Of a stretch of 9,027 nucleotides of DNA, positions 1 to 8,582 are shown piece by piece. Made by a program: the position numbers and the translations under genes. The stretch is from Desulfuromonadales bacterium C00003107. Lineage in GTDB: Bacteria; Desulfobacterota; Desulfuromonadia; Desulfuromonadales; Syntrophotaleaceae. Under the pieces are notes generated by a model. That model worked only from the letters and a program-made list of their open reading frames with translations, was not told where the DNA came from and searched no databases. Within the stretch, counting starts at the first letter, position 1. Every line of letters starts with the position of its first letter. The stretch is taken from contig MAXT01000124.1 in NCBI GenBank assembly GCA_001751225.1, positions 1 through 9,027 of the forward strand. The letters are read 5' to 3'.

Positions 1-311
1 ATGAAAATCCCAGCGTTCGGCGGCACTCACAGGGGGTGAAAACCATCAAGCAAACGCTTAAAGCTCCAAGCTTTTTGCCCCTCCCTCCCCTGTGACACTG
101 CCGGAGCGGAGTGGACGTTTTGCGAAACAGGCGGAAAACTGTCCGAGCGCCAGCGAGTTTTTTTCCGCCCGCAAAAGGTCTGCGTAGCGCAGGGTACCCG
201 CAGGGCCAGGAGCCGGGGCGCCTTTTTCTGCCTACTCTTTTTTGGCGCGTAAAAAGAGTAGGGCGTCGGGCGGGGACGCCACCCCGCGGTTTATACACCT
301 CTACTAACGAG
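1..311. other. Non-coding stretch at the left edge, rich in inverted repeats
   Basis: I see no convincing gene here. An ATG at base 1 opens a frame of only 12 codons. A plus-strand open frame starting near 111 crosses the repeat-like structures and the terminator and then runs antisense into the envelope gene, so it looks spurious. Visible structure includes AGCGTT (12-17) facing AACGCT (53-58), CACAGGGG (28-35) facing CCCCTGTG (87-94), and a small AT-rich hairpin AAAGCT/AGCTTT (60-74) followed by two more T, which is a weak terminator-like signal on the plus strand. Two larger hairpins from 116 to 262 are listed separately as a repeat element. The stretch lies beyond the terminator of the minus-strand operon. 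Confidence 0.6.
113..291. repeat. Candidate dispersed intergenic repeat with two compound hairpins
   Basis: Seen directly: TTTTGCG (118-124) pairs with CGCAAAA (170-176), and inside it GGCGGAAAACT (130-140) pairs with the arm at 156-169 apart from three extra T. A second perfect 12-bp stem, CCTACTCTTTTT (231-242) with AAAAAGAGTAGG (251-262), encloses the loop TGGCGCGT. From memory, stretches of this style ('GGCGCC-TTTTTCT', then a T-rich arm, GGCGCG, and its A-rich complement) recur between genes in Geobacter/Pelobacter-like and other proteobacterial genomes and give rise to spurious small-protein predictions. Only one copy lies in this window, so repetition is not shown here. The boundaries are approximate. 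Confidence 0.45.
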
Positions 312-347
312 ACAAAACAGGCCGGCTGCTTCAGTAAGCAGCCGGCC
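312..347 (-). terminator. Intrinsic terminator of the heat-shock/envelope operon
   Basis: A perfect 12-bp stem, GGCCGGCTGCTT (320-331) with AAGCAGCCGGCC (336-347), closes a 4-base loop. On the minus strand it is followed by a T-rich tract (TGTTTTGT). It lies 33 bases past the stop codon of the last minus-strand gene. The strong GC stem, short loop and U-rich tail fit a Rho-independent terminator. The tail is interrupted by G, so termination may be incomplete. On the plus strand the stem is not followed by a T run, so it looks one-directional. Confidence 0.85.
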
Positions 348-380
348 TCATATTATGCGTCGTTTGTGCCGCGTCATCAA

Positions 381-2300
381 TTAATTGATCTGCACGATAT
401 TCCCGTTCTGCACCTGCAGCAGGAACAACACCTTTTGCGCATCGCCCTGGGCATCAAAGGAAGTCGCTCCGGCCACCCCGGGATAATTCTGCAATTGGCT
501 CAGCGCGTTACGCAAATCTTCTCGCGAAAGTTGCTCGCCACGACTGAGCTGTGCCAGCAAGATGCCGGCCGCATCGTAACCCTGGGCTTCAAGAATGGTC
601 GGCTCGGCGCCATAGCGTTCAAAGTAGCTGTTGACGAAGGCCTGCACAAAGGGATAGGGGCTGTAGCGGTAAAAACCGTCGCTAAAGACCGCCCCCTCCA
701 CATAGCCGTCGGCCAGGCGCAGCAGTTCTGGATTGTTCCAACCGTTGATGCCAAGCAGAGCCACATCCCGCACCCCGTAATAGGCTAACTGCGGAGCGAT
801 CAGACCGACCCGCTCGGCGTAATCGGGAATAAAGAGCGCCTCGAAGGGCAGGGTTGGCACCTCTGGTTCAGCCTCTGGCGTGACAGGTGGTTCCGGCTGT
901 TCCGGGGCATCTGGATCCTCGCCCTTGAGCAGCAATATCTGGCGCCGAAAATCGGTAGCATCGGCGGCATAACGTCGCGCAGCGACGATGTGGCCACCCC
1001 GTTGCTCCACCTCGGCCGTAAAACGGCTGCTCATCTCCCGACCCAGTCGATTGTCGGGCGCCAGCACAGCGAAGGTGCGCAGGCCCCGTTCCTCGATCGC
1101 ATAGCGCGCCAGGGCTTGGGCCTGCAGAGAGCTGGTCAGGGAACTGCGAAATACATAGGGACCGGTTTCAGCCAGGCCGTTCCGCTGGCTCAGGGTCAGC
1201 AACGGCAGGCGTTCTAGCTGAGCCCGCGCCGCTGCCGCTTCGGCAGCGGTTCCGGTGAGGGGGCCGAGCACGGCCAAGGCCTGCTCGGCGTTGGCCAGCT
1301 CCGATATAGCCCGCGCACTGAGATCCGCATCTCCGGCGCTGTCACGAAACAATAGTTTTACCGGGTACTCGGCACTGCCGAGCTGCTCCAGTGCCAGTTC
1401 TATGCCCCGCCGCACAGCCTTGCCAAAGGCCGCGTAACGCCCCGACAAGGGCAGAATCACCCCCAGCACTCGACTCTTGACCGGCGCTCCGAACAAGCGG
1501 TCGCGTAATTTTACCGCTTCTTCCCGGCCCGGAAAAGCATTGGGCTGTTGCAGCACTGTTTCAATCTGACGACGAGCCGCAAGCTCGTTGCCATCGCGCC
1601 AGTTGCGTAGCGCTAGTTGGAGCCCGGCAGCCTGTCCGACTGCGGAGCCCTGAAACATAAACGCCGCTTCGGCGAGTTGTGCTTCACTGAGCTGATCGGT
1701 TACCACTTCACCGGTTCGCTGCAACAGCGTGTCAGTCTGCTCCCGATCGACGGCCAGAGGCAAGTAAGCATGGACAAAATAGAGCGCCTGTAGCCAATGT
1801 TTTTGCTCGAGATGGCCTGTTGCCAAGTCAGCCAGACGCCGTCCCTGATCGGTACGGGACAGGCGACTATCATCGATCTCAGTCAGCAGGGCAATGCCCT
1901 CCTCGCTGCGACCCAGCCGGATCAGCGCGGTCCCTTCCAACAATCGGGTTTCACTGCCACGCAGAGTATTTGGAACACGCTGCAGATAGTGCAGCACCTG
2001 ATCATAACGGCCGCGCTGGTGATAGATGCGAGCCAACACCAGCAGTGCTTCCGGTTCCAGGACCGGATCCGTTTGCCCGGCCAGATAATCGAGCAACACA
2101 GCCTGAGCCCGGTCCAGTTCGCCGATCCGGTAATAGTGCAGCCCCTGCTGCAAGGCGCCATCAGCCGGTTCCGTCGCGGCCATAGACACCCCGCAGACGG
2201 ACCAGAACAGCAGCAGGGTCAACATCCCTAGCAAGATCGAAGCAGAGCCTTGACGCAGCACCGCGGTTCTATTCGCTACAGCATGTCTTGACGATATCAC
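381..2300 (-). CDS. Periplasmic TPR plus binding-protein-fold protein (LpoA/LppC-like penicillin-binding protein activator)
   Basis: This 639-residue protein looks exported. Basic residues lead into a hydrophobic segment (about 21-38), and cleavage after Ala41 (S-M-A) looks best. The Cys at 36 sits in W-S-V-C, a poor lipobox, so it is probably not a lipoprotein, unlike E. coli LpoA. Residues about 47-145 hold TPR-like helices (GLHYYRIGELDRAQAVL; ARIYHQRGRYDQVLHYL). Residues about 277-639 look like a type I periplasmic-binding-protein fold of the Leu/Ile/Val family, opening with VLGVILPLSGRYAAFG. A Pro/Glu-rich insertion at 461-484 interrupts it. LpoA proteins with this layout activate class A penicillin-binding proteins; that role, or ligand binding, is inferred here. 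The start is GTG, with GGGAG (2308-2312) seven bases upstream. The gene begins 32 bases after the dnaJ stop, so it is probably co-transcribed with dnaJ, and a terminator follows it. Confidence 0.75.
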   Translation of the reverse strand: MISSRHAVANRTAVLRQGSASILLGMLTLLLFWSVCGVSMAATEPADGALQQGLHYYRIGELDRAQAVLLDYLAGQTDPVLEPEALLVLARIYHQRGRYDQVLHYLQRVPNTLRGSETRLLEGTALIRLGRSEEGIALLTEIDDSRLSRTDQGRRLADLATGHLEQKHWLQALYFVHAYLPLAVDREQTDTLLQRTGEVVTDQLSEAQLAEAAFMFQGSAVGQAAGLQLALRNWRDGNELAARRQIETVLQQPNAFPGREEAVKLRDRLFGAPVKSRVLGVILPLSGRYAAFGKAVRRGIELALEQLGSAEYPVKLLFRDSAGDADLSARAISELANAEQALAVLGPLTGTAAEAAAARAQLERLPLLTLSQRNGLAETGPYVFRSSLTSSLQAQALARYAIEERGLRTFAVLAPDNRLGREMSSRFTAEVEQRGGHIVAARRYAADATDFRRQILLLKGEDPDAPEQPEPPVTPEAEPEVPTLPFEALFIPDYAERVGLIAPQLAYYGVRDVALLGINGWNNPELLRLADGYVEGAVFSDGFYRYSPYPFVQAFVNSYFERYGAEPTILEAQGYDAAGILLAQLSRGEQLSREDLRNALSQLQNYPGVAGATSFDAQGDAQKVLFLLQVQNGNIVQIN

Positions 2301-2332
2301 CTTCGCGCTCCCGTGCCTGGGTGGTGGCTGAT

Positions 2333-3457
2333 TCAGCCGAACAGTTCCTTGACCTTGTCCAAAAAGCTCTTGCCCATGGGGTGGATGTCCTGCCCCCCCT
2401 CAAGGGCAAATTCTGCCAGCAGTTCCTTTTGCCGGGCGGTCAATTTGGTGGGGGTTTCGACCCGCAACACCACCAGCTGATCGCCACGGGCATAGCCCTG
2501 CAGGGAAGGGAATCCCTTACCCGGCAACTGGACCACCTTGCCCGATTGGGTTCCGGAGGGAACCTTGATGGTCATTTTTTCCTCCAGGGTCGGCACTTCC
2601 AAGTCGCAGCCGAGGGCGGCCTGAGGAAAGGAAATCGGAATCTCGCAGATGATCTCCTGTCCTTCGCGACGAAACAGCGGATGCTCCTGGACGTTGATCA
2701 CCACATAGAGGTCTCCGGGCGGGCCGCCTTGCAGCCCCGGCTCTCCTTCACCGATAAGTTTGAGTCGGCTGCCGCTCTCGACTCCAGCGGGGATCTTCAG
2801 AGAAAGGTTCTTCTTACCCTTGATTCGGCCGTGGCCACCGCAATCGACACAGGGCTGATCGATGACCTGACCGAGGCCGTTACATTCGGGACAGGGGCGG
2901 GTCAACGAAAAATACCCCTGTTGATAGCGCACTTGGCCGGCACCTCGACAGACATCGCAGGTGCGAGGGCTGGTCCCCGGCTTGGCGCCGGAGCCGCCAC
3001 AGGGCTCACAGGCCTGGTAGCGAGGGATCTGTATCTTGGTTTCGAGACCGAAAGCCGCATCCTCGAAGTTGATGCTCAGATTATAGCGCAGATCATCACC
3101 GCGCTGGCCGCGGCTAGTGCGACCGCCACTCCGGCCACCAAACAGATCGCCAAAGATGTCACCAAACAGATCCTCAAAGGGGCTGCCGCCGAAACCATTA
3201 CTGGAGAAACCGCCACCACCGCCACCACCGCTACCAAGACCGGCATGTCCGTATTGATCGTAAGTAGCCCGCTGCTGACGGTCGGAAAGGACCGAATAGG
3301 CTTCGGAGAGCTCCTTGAAGGTCTCTTCTGCCTCTTTATTGCCGGGGTTCTTATCGGGGTGATACTGAATGGCCAGCTTCCGATAGGCCTTTTTGAGTTC
3401 GGTTTCTCCGGCGTTGCGGTGGACGCCGAGCACCTCATAATAGTCGCGTTTTTCCAA
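2333..3457 (-). CDS. dnaJ: Chaperone DnaJ (Hsp40)
   Basis: This full-length 374-residue class I DnaJ is the cytoplasmic co-chaperone that delivers unfolded substrates to DnaK and stimulates its ATPase. The J domain spans 1-70, starting [10 protein letters not shown], with the catalytic HPD at 33-35. A Gly/Phe-rich region (about 71-112) includes a run of glycines. Four zinc-binding CxxCxGxG repeats follow, with Cys pairs at 150/153, 167/170, 189/192 and 203/206. The remainder is the beta-rich substrate-binding and dimerisation part. The start appears to be TTG: it sits immediately before the J domain, AAGGGG (3465-3470) lies seven bases upstream, and no ATG in frame lies close by. It follows dnaK after 121 bases that contain a hairpin, and precedes the envelope gene by 32 bases. 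The product assignment is secure. Confidence 0.97.
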   Translation of the reverse strand: MEKRDYYEVLGVHRNAGETELKKAYRKLAIQYHPDKNPGNKEAEETFKELSEAYSVLSDRQQRATYDQYGHAGLGSGGGGGGGFSSNGFGGSPFEDLFGDIFGDLFGGRSGGRTSRGQRGDDLRYNLSINFEDAAFGLETKIQIPRYQACEPCGGSGAKPGTSPRTCDVCRGAGQVRYQQGYFSLTRPCPECNGLGQVIDQPCVDCGGHGRIKGKKNLSLKIPAGVESGSRLKLIGEGEPGLQGGPPGDLYVVINVQEHPLFRREGQEIICEIPISFPQAALGCDLEVPTLEEKMTIKVPSGTQSGKVVQLPGKGFPSLQGYARGDQLVVLRVETPTKLTARQKELLAEFALEGGQDIHPMGKSFLDKVKELFG

Positions 3458-3464
3458 GTCCGTG

Positions 3465-3470
3465 CCCCTT
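3465..3470 (-). promoter_or_regulatory. Shine-Dalgarno that fixes the TTG start of dnaJ
   Basis: AAGGGG on the minus strand lies seven bases before TTG at 3457. Together with the J domain beginning at residue 4, this supports the TTG codon as the true initiation site. Confidence 0.75.
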
Positions 3471-3519
3471 GGGAAATGACCGCCGGGCAGGGACCCGACG
3501 CAGAATCTGTGAACAGCAA

Positions 3520-3545
3520 CAGGAGCCGGGTTTCCCCGGCTCCTG
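3520..3545 (-). terminator. Hairpin between dnaK and dnaJ, possible attenuator or processing site
   Basis: A perfect 11-bp stem, CAGGAGCCGGG (3520-3530) with CCCGGCTCCTG (3535-3545), has a 4-base loop and sits in the 121-base gap between dnaK and dnaJ. On the minus strand it is followed by TTGCTGTTC, too poor in T for an efficient terminator. It may cause partial termination, or protect the 3' end of a processed dnaK message, so that less dnaJ than dnaK is made. The structure is seen; the role is inferred. Confidence 0.5.
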
Positions 3546-3578
3546 CCGTCATGGATACAACATTAGTTTGACGCGGGG

Positions 3579-5486
<1,908 letters not shown>

Positions 5487-5559
5487 AACTTTATATTCTC
5501 CTTGTAGATGTTTTCTTTATATGGCTTAACGTTAAATTGAAGGCCGGTTATTGCTAATC

Positions 5560-6126
5560 CTAAGACGATGCCGCCGGGGCTTTGGCAATCATTACCAGTG
5601 CCGGGCGCAACAGTCTGTCATTAAGGGTGTAACCCTTCTGCATCTCTTGCACCACGGTGTTCGGAGCGTATTCGCTGCTCTCCATCTGCCCCATGGCTTC
5701 GTGACAGTCGGGACTGAAGGGCTCGCCAATGGCAGCCACCGGGACGACGCCAAAACGCTCCAGGGTCTTGCGGAACTGTTCAAGGGTCATCTGCACCCCT
5801 TCGAGCAAACCGCCTTCTTGCTCCTGTTCAGCGTGGGCCACAGCCCGTTCAAGATTATCAAGGGTCGGCAATATCTCGCGCAGCAAGTTTTCGTTGGCGA
5901 AACGGGCCAAGTCTTCTTTTTCACGCTGCATACGCTTGCGGTAGTTTTCCAATTCAGCCCGCTCGCGCAGATACAGGTCCCAGTTCTTTTGCGCCTCGGC
6001 CCGACTTTCGGCGAGAGCCTCCTCTGCAGTAGGCTGGGCCTCTTCGGCCGATGGCGAAGCCCCTTCCTGGGCCTCCTGATTTGCGGCCGCAGCTTCGTCC
6101 TGTTCGTGTTTCTTTTTCTTTGGCAA
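5560..6126 (-). CDS. grpE: Nucleotide exchange factor GrpE
   Basis: This 188-residue protein is the nucleotide exchange factor that releases ADP from DnaK and works as a dimer. It has a charged N-terminus (PKKKKHEQDE), an acidic Ala/Glu-rich disordered segment to about 45, a long helical coiled-coil region (about 46-105) and the compact C-terminal beta domain carrying the GrpE signature (FSPDCHEAMGQMESSEYAPN, then VVQEMQKGYTLNDRLLRPA). Its length is normal for the family. The start is TTG, with AAGGAG (6136-6141) nine bases upstream. An in-frame TAA lies just upstream, and the first internal Met is near residue 66, inside the coiled coil, so no better start is available. It begins 22 bases after the hrcA stop and belongs to the same operon. 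Confidence 0.97.
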   Translation of the reverse strand: MPKKKKHEQDEAAAANQEAQEGASPSAEEAQPTAEEALAESRAEAQKNWDLYLRERAELENYRKRMQREKEDLARFANENLLREILPTLDNLERAVAHAEQEQEGGLLEGVQMTLEQFRKTLERFGVVPVAAIGEPFSPDCHEAMGQMESSEYAPNTVVQEMQKGYTLNDRLLRPALVMIAKAPAASS

Positions 6127-6135
6127 GGGTTCGTT

Positions 6136-6141
6136 CTCCTT
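6136..6141 (-). promoter_or_regulatory. Shine-Dalgarno that fixes the TTG start of grpE
   Basis: AAGGAG on the minus strand lies nine bases before TTG at 6126. An in-frame stop codon just upstream of it rules out a longer product. Confidence 0.75.
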
Positions 6142-6148
6142 TTATGCT

Positions 6149-7189
6149 TTATTCCGATTCGCTATTCAAAATATCGCTAACCAGGCTGGCGGCATAGTCA
6201 ACCAAAGGGATAACCATGGCATAGGGCATGCGCGTTGGACCGATGACCCCAAGAATACCGGTTGTGCCGCGGTGGCTGGAGTAGCAAGAAGTCACCAGAC
6301 TGCAGCCTTCAATTTCACTGTTGTTATCGGCGCTGCCGATAAGAATCTGCACCCCTTCGACCTGCTGAGCCTTATCAAGCAACTCGACCAGCAACGACTT
6401 CTGATCAAAAGTCCGCATCAGGCGCTTCATGGTAGACAGGTCGGCAAACTCCGGTTGTTCAAAAATATTACTGGCTCCTTCGACGAATACCTGCCCTCCC
6501 AGATCATGTTGAAGCACATAGCTGGAAAGGAGCAGGGCTCGGCGTTGCAAGCTATCAAACAGAGCCTGCTCACGAGCCATCTCAGTGGCAATGCGATTCT
6601 TGACTTCCTGAATCGGCAGCCCGGAAAATTCCTGATTCAGGTAATTGGTGACTTCGTCCAGTTCGCCCTGGGTAAGAGGTTCCCGCACATCCACCAGTTT
6701 GTGCTGCACGATACCGGTCTGGGTAATAAAAACCACCAACACCCGGGTCTCAGTCAAGCGGACAAACTCGATACGACGAAACACCGTCGAAGTAAAACGC
6801 GGTACCATAACCAAGCCGGTATAGTTGGAGACGGCGGACAGAATACGGCCCGCCTCCCGCAGCAATCCCTCGGTATCCAGCTCGCGAAAGTTGCACTCCT
6901 GCTGCAGATGCTCACGCACTTCACGGCTCAGTTGCTGGACCTGCAACAAGCTGCCGACATAAAAACGATAGCCCTTATCCGTTGGTATGCGTCCAGCGGA
7001 GGTGTGGGGCGAAAAAAGGTAGCCGAGATCTTCCAGGTCGGCCATAACGTTACGCACCGACGCCGGAGACAGATTGATGCCGATTCGACGACTCAAAGTC
7101 CGCGACCCCACCGGTTCACCGGTAGAAGTATAGTCTTCGATGATCGCCTGCAGGATCAGTCGACTACGTTCGCTCAGCTCTTCGCTCAT
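6149..7189 (-). CDS. hrcA: Heat-inducible transcription repressor HrcA
   Basis: This 346-residue protein is the repressor that binds CIRCE operators upstream of class I heat-shock genes. In known systems GroESL keeps it active, and titration of GroESL by misfolded protein relieves repression. The N-terminal winged-helix domain (about 1-75) includes PVGSRTLSRRIGINLSPASV, RNVMADLEDLGYL and HTSAGRIPTDKGYRFYV, all family hallmarks. The middle is the GAF-like and dimerisation region. The C-terminus has the conserved stretch ILIGSADNN...GTTGILGVIGPTRMPY. Length matches the family. ATG start, with AGG eight bases and AAAGG two bases upstream. It is the first gene after the CIRCE-bearing promoter, so it should regulate itself together with grpE, dnaK, dnaJ and probably the gene after dnaJ. 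Confidence 0.97.
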   Translation of the reverse strand: MSEELSERSRLILQAIIEDYTSTGEPVGSRTLSRRIGINLSPASVRNVMADLEDLGYLFSPHTSAGRIPTDKGYRFYVGSLLQVQQLSREVREHLQQECNFRELDTEGLLREAGRILSAVSNYTGLVMVPRFTSTVFRRIEFVRLTETRVLVVFITQTGIVQHKLVDVREPLTQGELDEVTNYLNQEFSGLPIQEVKNRIATEMAREQALFDSLQRRALLLSSYVLQHDLGGQVFVEGASNIFEQPEFADLSTMKRLMRTFDQKSLLVELLDKAQQVEGVQILIGSADNNSEIEGCSLVTSCYSSHRGTTGILGVIGPTRMPYAMVIPLVDYAASLVSDILNSESE

Positions 7190-7300
7190 CGCCTTTACCT
7201 ACCCGGTGCCTTTCGCCAAAAGGCAAAAAGCAACCGCCGGCTTCCCTTAAGGAACCCGGCTGAAAAATGTTCAAGCCGGACAATCCGGCGAACCTAACTC
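7190..7300 (-). promoter_or_regulatory. Structured 5' leader of hrcA with three hairpins
   Basis: Between CIRCE and the hrcA ATG, three stem-loops can be read. GCCGGA/TCCGGC (7275-7289) has a 3-base loop. A second (7236-7260) has 5-bp GCCGG/CCGGC arms, one mismatch, then TTCC/GGAA. The third, in minus-strand terms, is GCCTTT (7219-7224) pairing with AAAGGC (7208-7213). The same GCCTTT could instead pair with the second AAAGGC (7191-7196), which abuts the start codon. The first two hairpins share GCCGG arms and might also re-pair. These structures are seen in the sequence; any regulatory role is inference. Confidence 0.45.
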
Positions 7301-7301
7301 A

Positions 7302-7328
7302 TTAGCACTCATCCAAGAAGAGTGCCAA
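7302..7328 (-). promoter_or_regulatory. CIRCE operator (HrcA binding site)
   Basis: TTAGCACTC (7302-7310), nine spacer bases, then GAGTGCCAA (7320-7328). The consensus is TTAGCACTC-N9-GAGTGCTAA, so this copy has one mismatch. It lies immediately downstream of the -10 box, at the expected transcription start, where bound HrcA would block initiation. It precedes hrcA itself, as in other HrcA-controlled dnaK operons. Confidence 0.95.
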
Positions 7329-7336
7329 CGGAGCAC

Positions 7337-7365
7337 AACATAACAACGGCCCTGGGCTTTGTCAA
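7337..7365 (-). promoter_or_regulatory. Sigma-70-type promoter of the hrcA-grpE-dnaK-dnaJ operon
   Basis: On the minus strand the -35 box is TTGACA (7360-7365, perfect consensus) and the -10 box is TATGTT (7337-7342), with exactly 17 bases between. Transcription should start near 7330, just ahead of CIRCE. No sigma-32-like promoter is evident nearby, so heat control probably rests on HrcA. Confidence 0.88.
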
Positions 7366-7390
7366 GGGAAAGGGCGGCGGGAAATAACCG

Positions 7391-7408
7391 TTTTTTCATA
7401 GAAAAAAA
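7391..7408. other. A/T palindrome over the hemW stop codon
   Basis: TTTTTTC (7391-7397), ATA, GAAAAAA (7401-7407) forms a perfect 7-bp A/T-rich inverted repeat over the last codons and stop of hemW. It might act as a very weak transcript end, but it lacks a GC stem. No convincing terminator separates hemW from the heat-shock promoter, so read-through into hrcA is possible. Confidence 0.3.
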
Positions 7409-8562
7409 GAGATGAAATGATCGAACAATAACCATCCCTGTACGTCGAAACGCCAGCACCCTCCAGAAAGGTTAAGACGCTCGCCACAGCGCCGCACCGC
7501 TTCTGGAAAAGCTTCGGCGACGCCAAGACCAAAGCGTCGACAGAAATCCTCTTCGGCGACCCCTTCGCGACAGCGCAATCCAAGATAGAGGGTCTCGGCC
7601 ATGGCCCCTTGTTGATCGAAGGTCTCCAGGGTTTCCGCCGGATCGCGGGCCTGCTTCAAATGCTGCCGGTAGCGCTGCAGGTCGGCAGGCACCGCTCGCC
7701 GGGTGCCATAACCGGCGGCCATAAAGGAATGAGCCCCGGCGCCAACGGCAAAGCAGGTCTGGCGCCGCCAATAAGCAAGATTGTGGCTACAGAGATGACC
7801 CGGCTGAGCATAGTTGGAAATTTCGTAATGCTCAAAACCGGCGCCGGTGAGTTGCTCGTGAATAGTGAGGTAAAACTCGGAAAACGCATCCTCATCTGGC
7901 AGTTTCAGCGCGCCACGGCTCTGCTGCTCTTCAAAGGGGGTTCCAGCCTCCACCGTCAGGCCGTAGCAGGACAGGTGATCGGGCTGTAACTGCAACAGCG
8001 CAAATAGGTCTTCAAGCAATTCGTCCCGGCTCTGACTCGGCAAGCCGAACATCAGATCGCAGCCGACATTCCTGAAACCAGCCTGACGTGCCCAGGCCAC
8101 GGCCCGAACAGCCTCCCGGGGCGAGTGTCCGCGCCCCAAAGTCCGCAAGGCACCAGACTTCAGAGACTGGACCCCAAAGGACAGGCGATTAACACCGGCC
8201 TGCCGGTAGCCCTGCAATCGAGCCAAGTCAACAGTCCCTGGGTTTGCCTCGATAGAAATTTCGGCAGAGTCGGTCAATCCAACGGTACGCTGAAGCTGTT
8301 GAAGAATGGCGTCGACTTGACCTGGAGCCAGCAGAGACGGAGTGCCACCACCAAAAAAGACCGTTCCGAGCGGAGCGGTAAAAGCCTGATTGTCACTCAA
8401 CCAGGCCAAATGTCGCAGCAACAAACCGACATAGTCGTTGAGCTGCGGCTGATCCGCCACCTGCGAATAGAAGTCGCAATAGGGACACTTACTACGGCAA
8501 AAAGGAATATGCAGATAAAGAGAAGGGCTGCTCTCGCCAGTAGGTGGCGTATGGGTTGACAC
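7396..8562 (-). CDS. hemW: Heme chaperone HemW (radical SAM, HemN-like)
   Basis: This 388-residue protein is of normal HemW length. The radical-SAM cluster motif is in HIPFCRSKCPYCDF, with Cys22, Cys26 and Cys29. The residue after the third Cys is Asp, not the extra Cys-containing CxC found in true oxygen-independent coproporphyrinogen oxidase HemN, which favours HemW. GGGTPS (71-76) is the SAM-binding glycine motif, followed by NRLSFGVQSL and CDLMFGLPSQ, typical of the family. HemW proteins bind heme and transfer it to membrane targets such as respiratory enzymes; they are often mis-annotated as coproporphyrinogen III oxidase. The start is GTG, with AGGGA (8571-8575) eight bases upstream. 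It begins 20 bases after the stop of the membrane-subunit gene and is probably co-transcribed with it. Confidence 0.93.
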   Translation of the reverse strand: MSTHTPPTGESSPSLYLHIPFCRSKCPYCDFYSQVADQPQLNDYVGLLLRHLAWLSDNQAFTAPLGTVFFGGGTPSLLAPGQVDAILQQLQRTVGLTDSAEISIEANPGTVDLARLQGYRQAGVNRLSFGVQSLKSGALRTLGRGHSPREAVRAVAWARQAGFRNVGCDLMFGLPSQSRDELLEDLFALLQLQPDHLSCYGLTVEAGTPFEEQQSRGALKLPDEDAFSEFYLTIHEQLTGAGFEHYEISNYAQPGHLCSHNLAYWRRQTCFAVGAGAHSFMAAGYGTRRAVPADLQRYRQHLKQARDPAETLETFDQQGAMAETLYLGLRCREGVAEEDFCRRFGLGVAEAFPEAVRRCGERLNLSGGCWRFDVQGWLLFDHFISFFL

Positions 8563-8582
8563 AGGCGTTGTCCCTAGCGACC

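Noticed and set aside
111..788. 225-codon plus-strand open frame at the left end
   Set aside because: It crosses the hairpin element and the operon terminator and then runs antisense into the envelope gene; its N-terminal part is the kind of protein produced by translating repeats.
2288..3571. 427-codon plus-strand open frame opposite dnaJ
   Set aside because: It mirrors dnaJ codons, with low-complexity Thr/Ala runs arising from the antisense of the Gly-rich region; dnaJ itself is unambiguous.
5487..5559. A separate promoter for dnaK between grpE and dnaK
   Set aside because: TTCAAT and TATAAA-like boxes are present, but the spacing is only about 14 bases; the TTAACGTTAA palindrome alone is not enough to call an operator.
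6272..7297. 341-codon plus-strand open frame opposite hrcA
   Set aside because: It is antisense to hrcA and runs through its leader; no recognisable domain.
7396..8562. Oxygen-independent coproporphyrinogen III oxidase (HemN) as the function of the radical-SAM gene
   Set aside because: The Cys motif is CxxxCxxC followed by Asp-Phe, without the extra Cys of HemN, and the length suits HemW.
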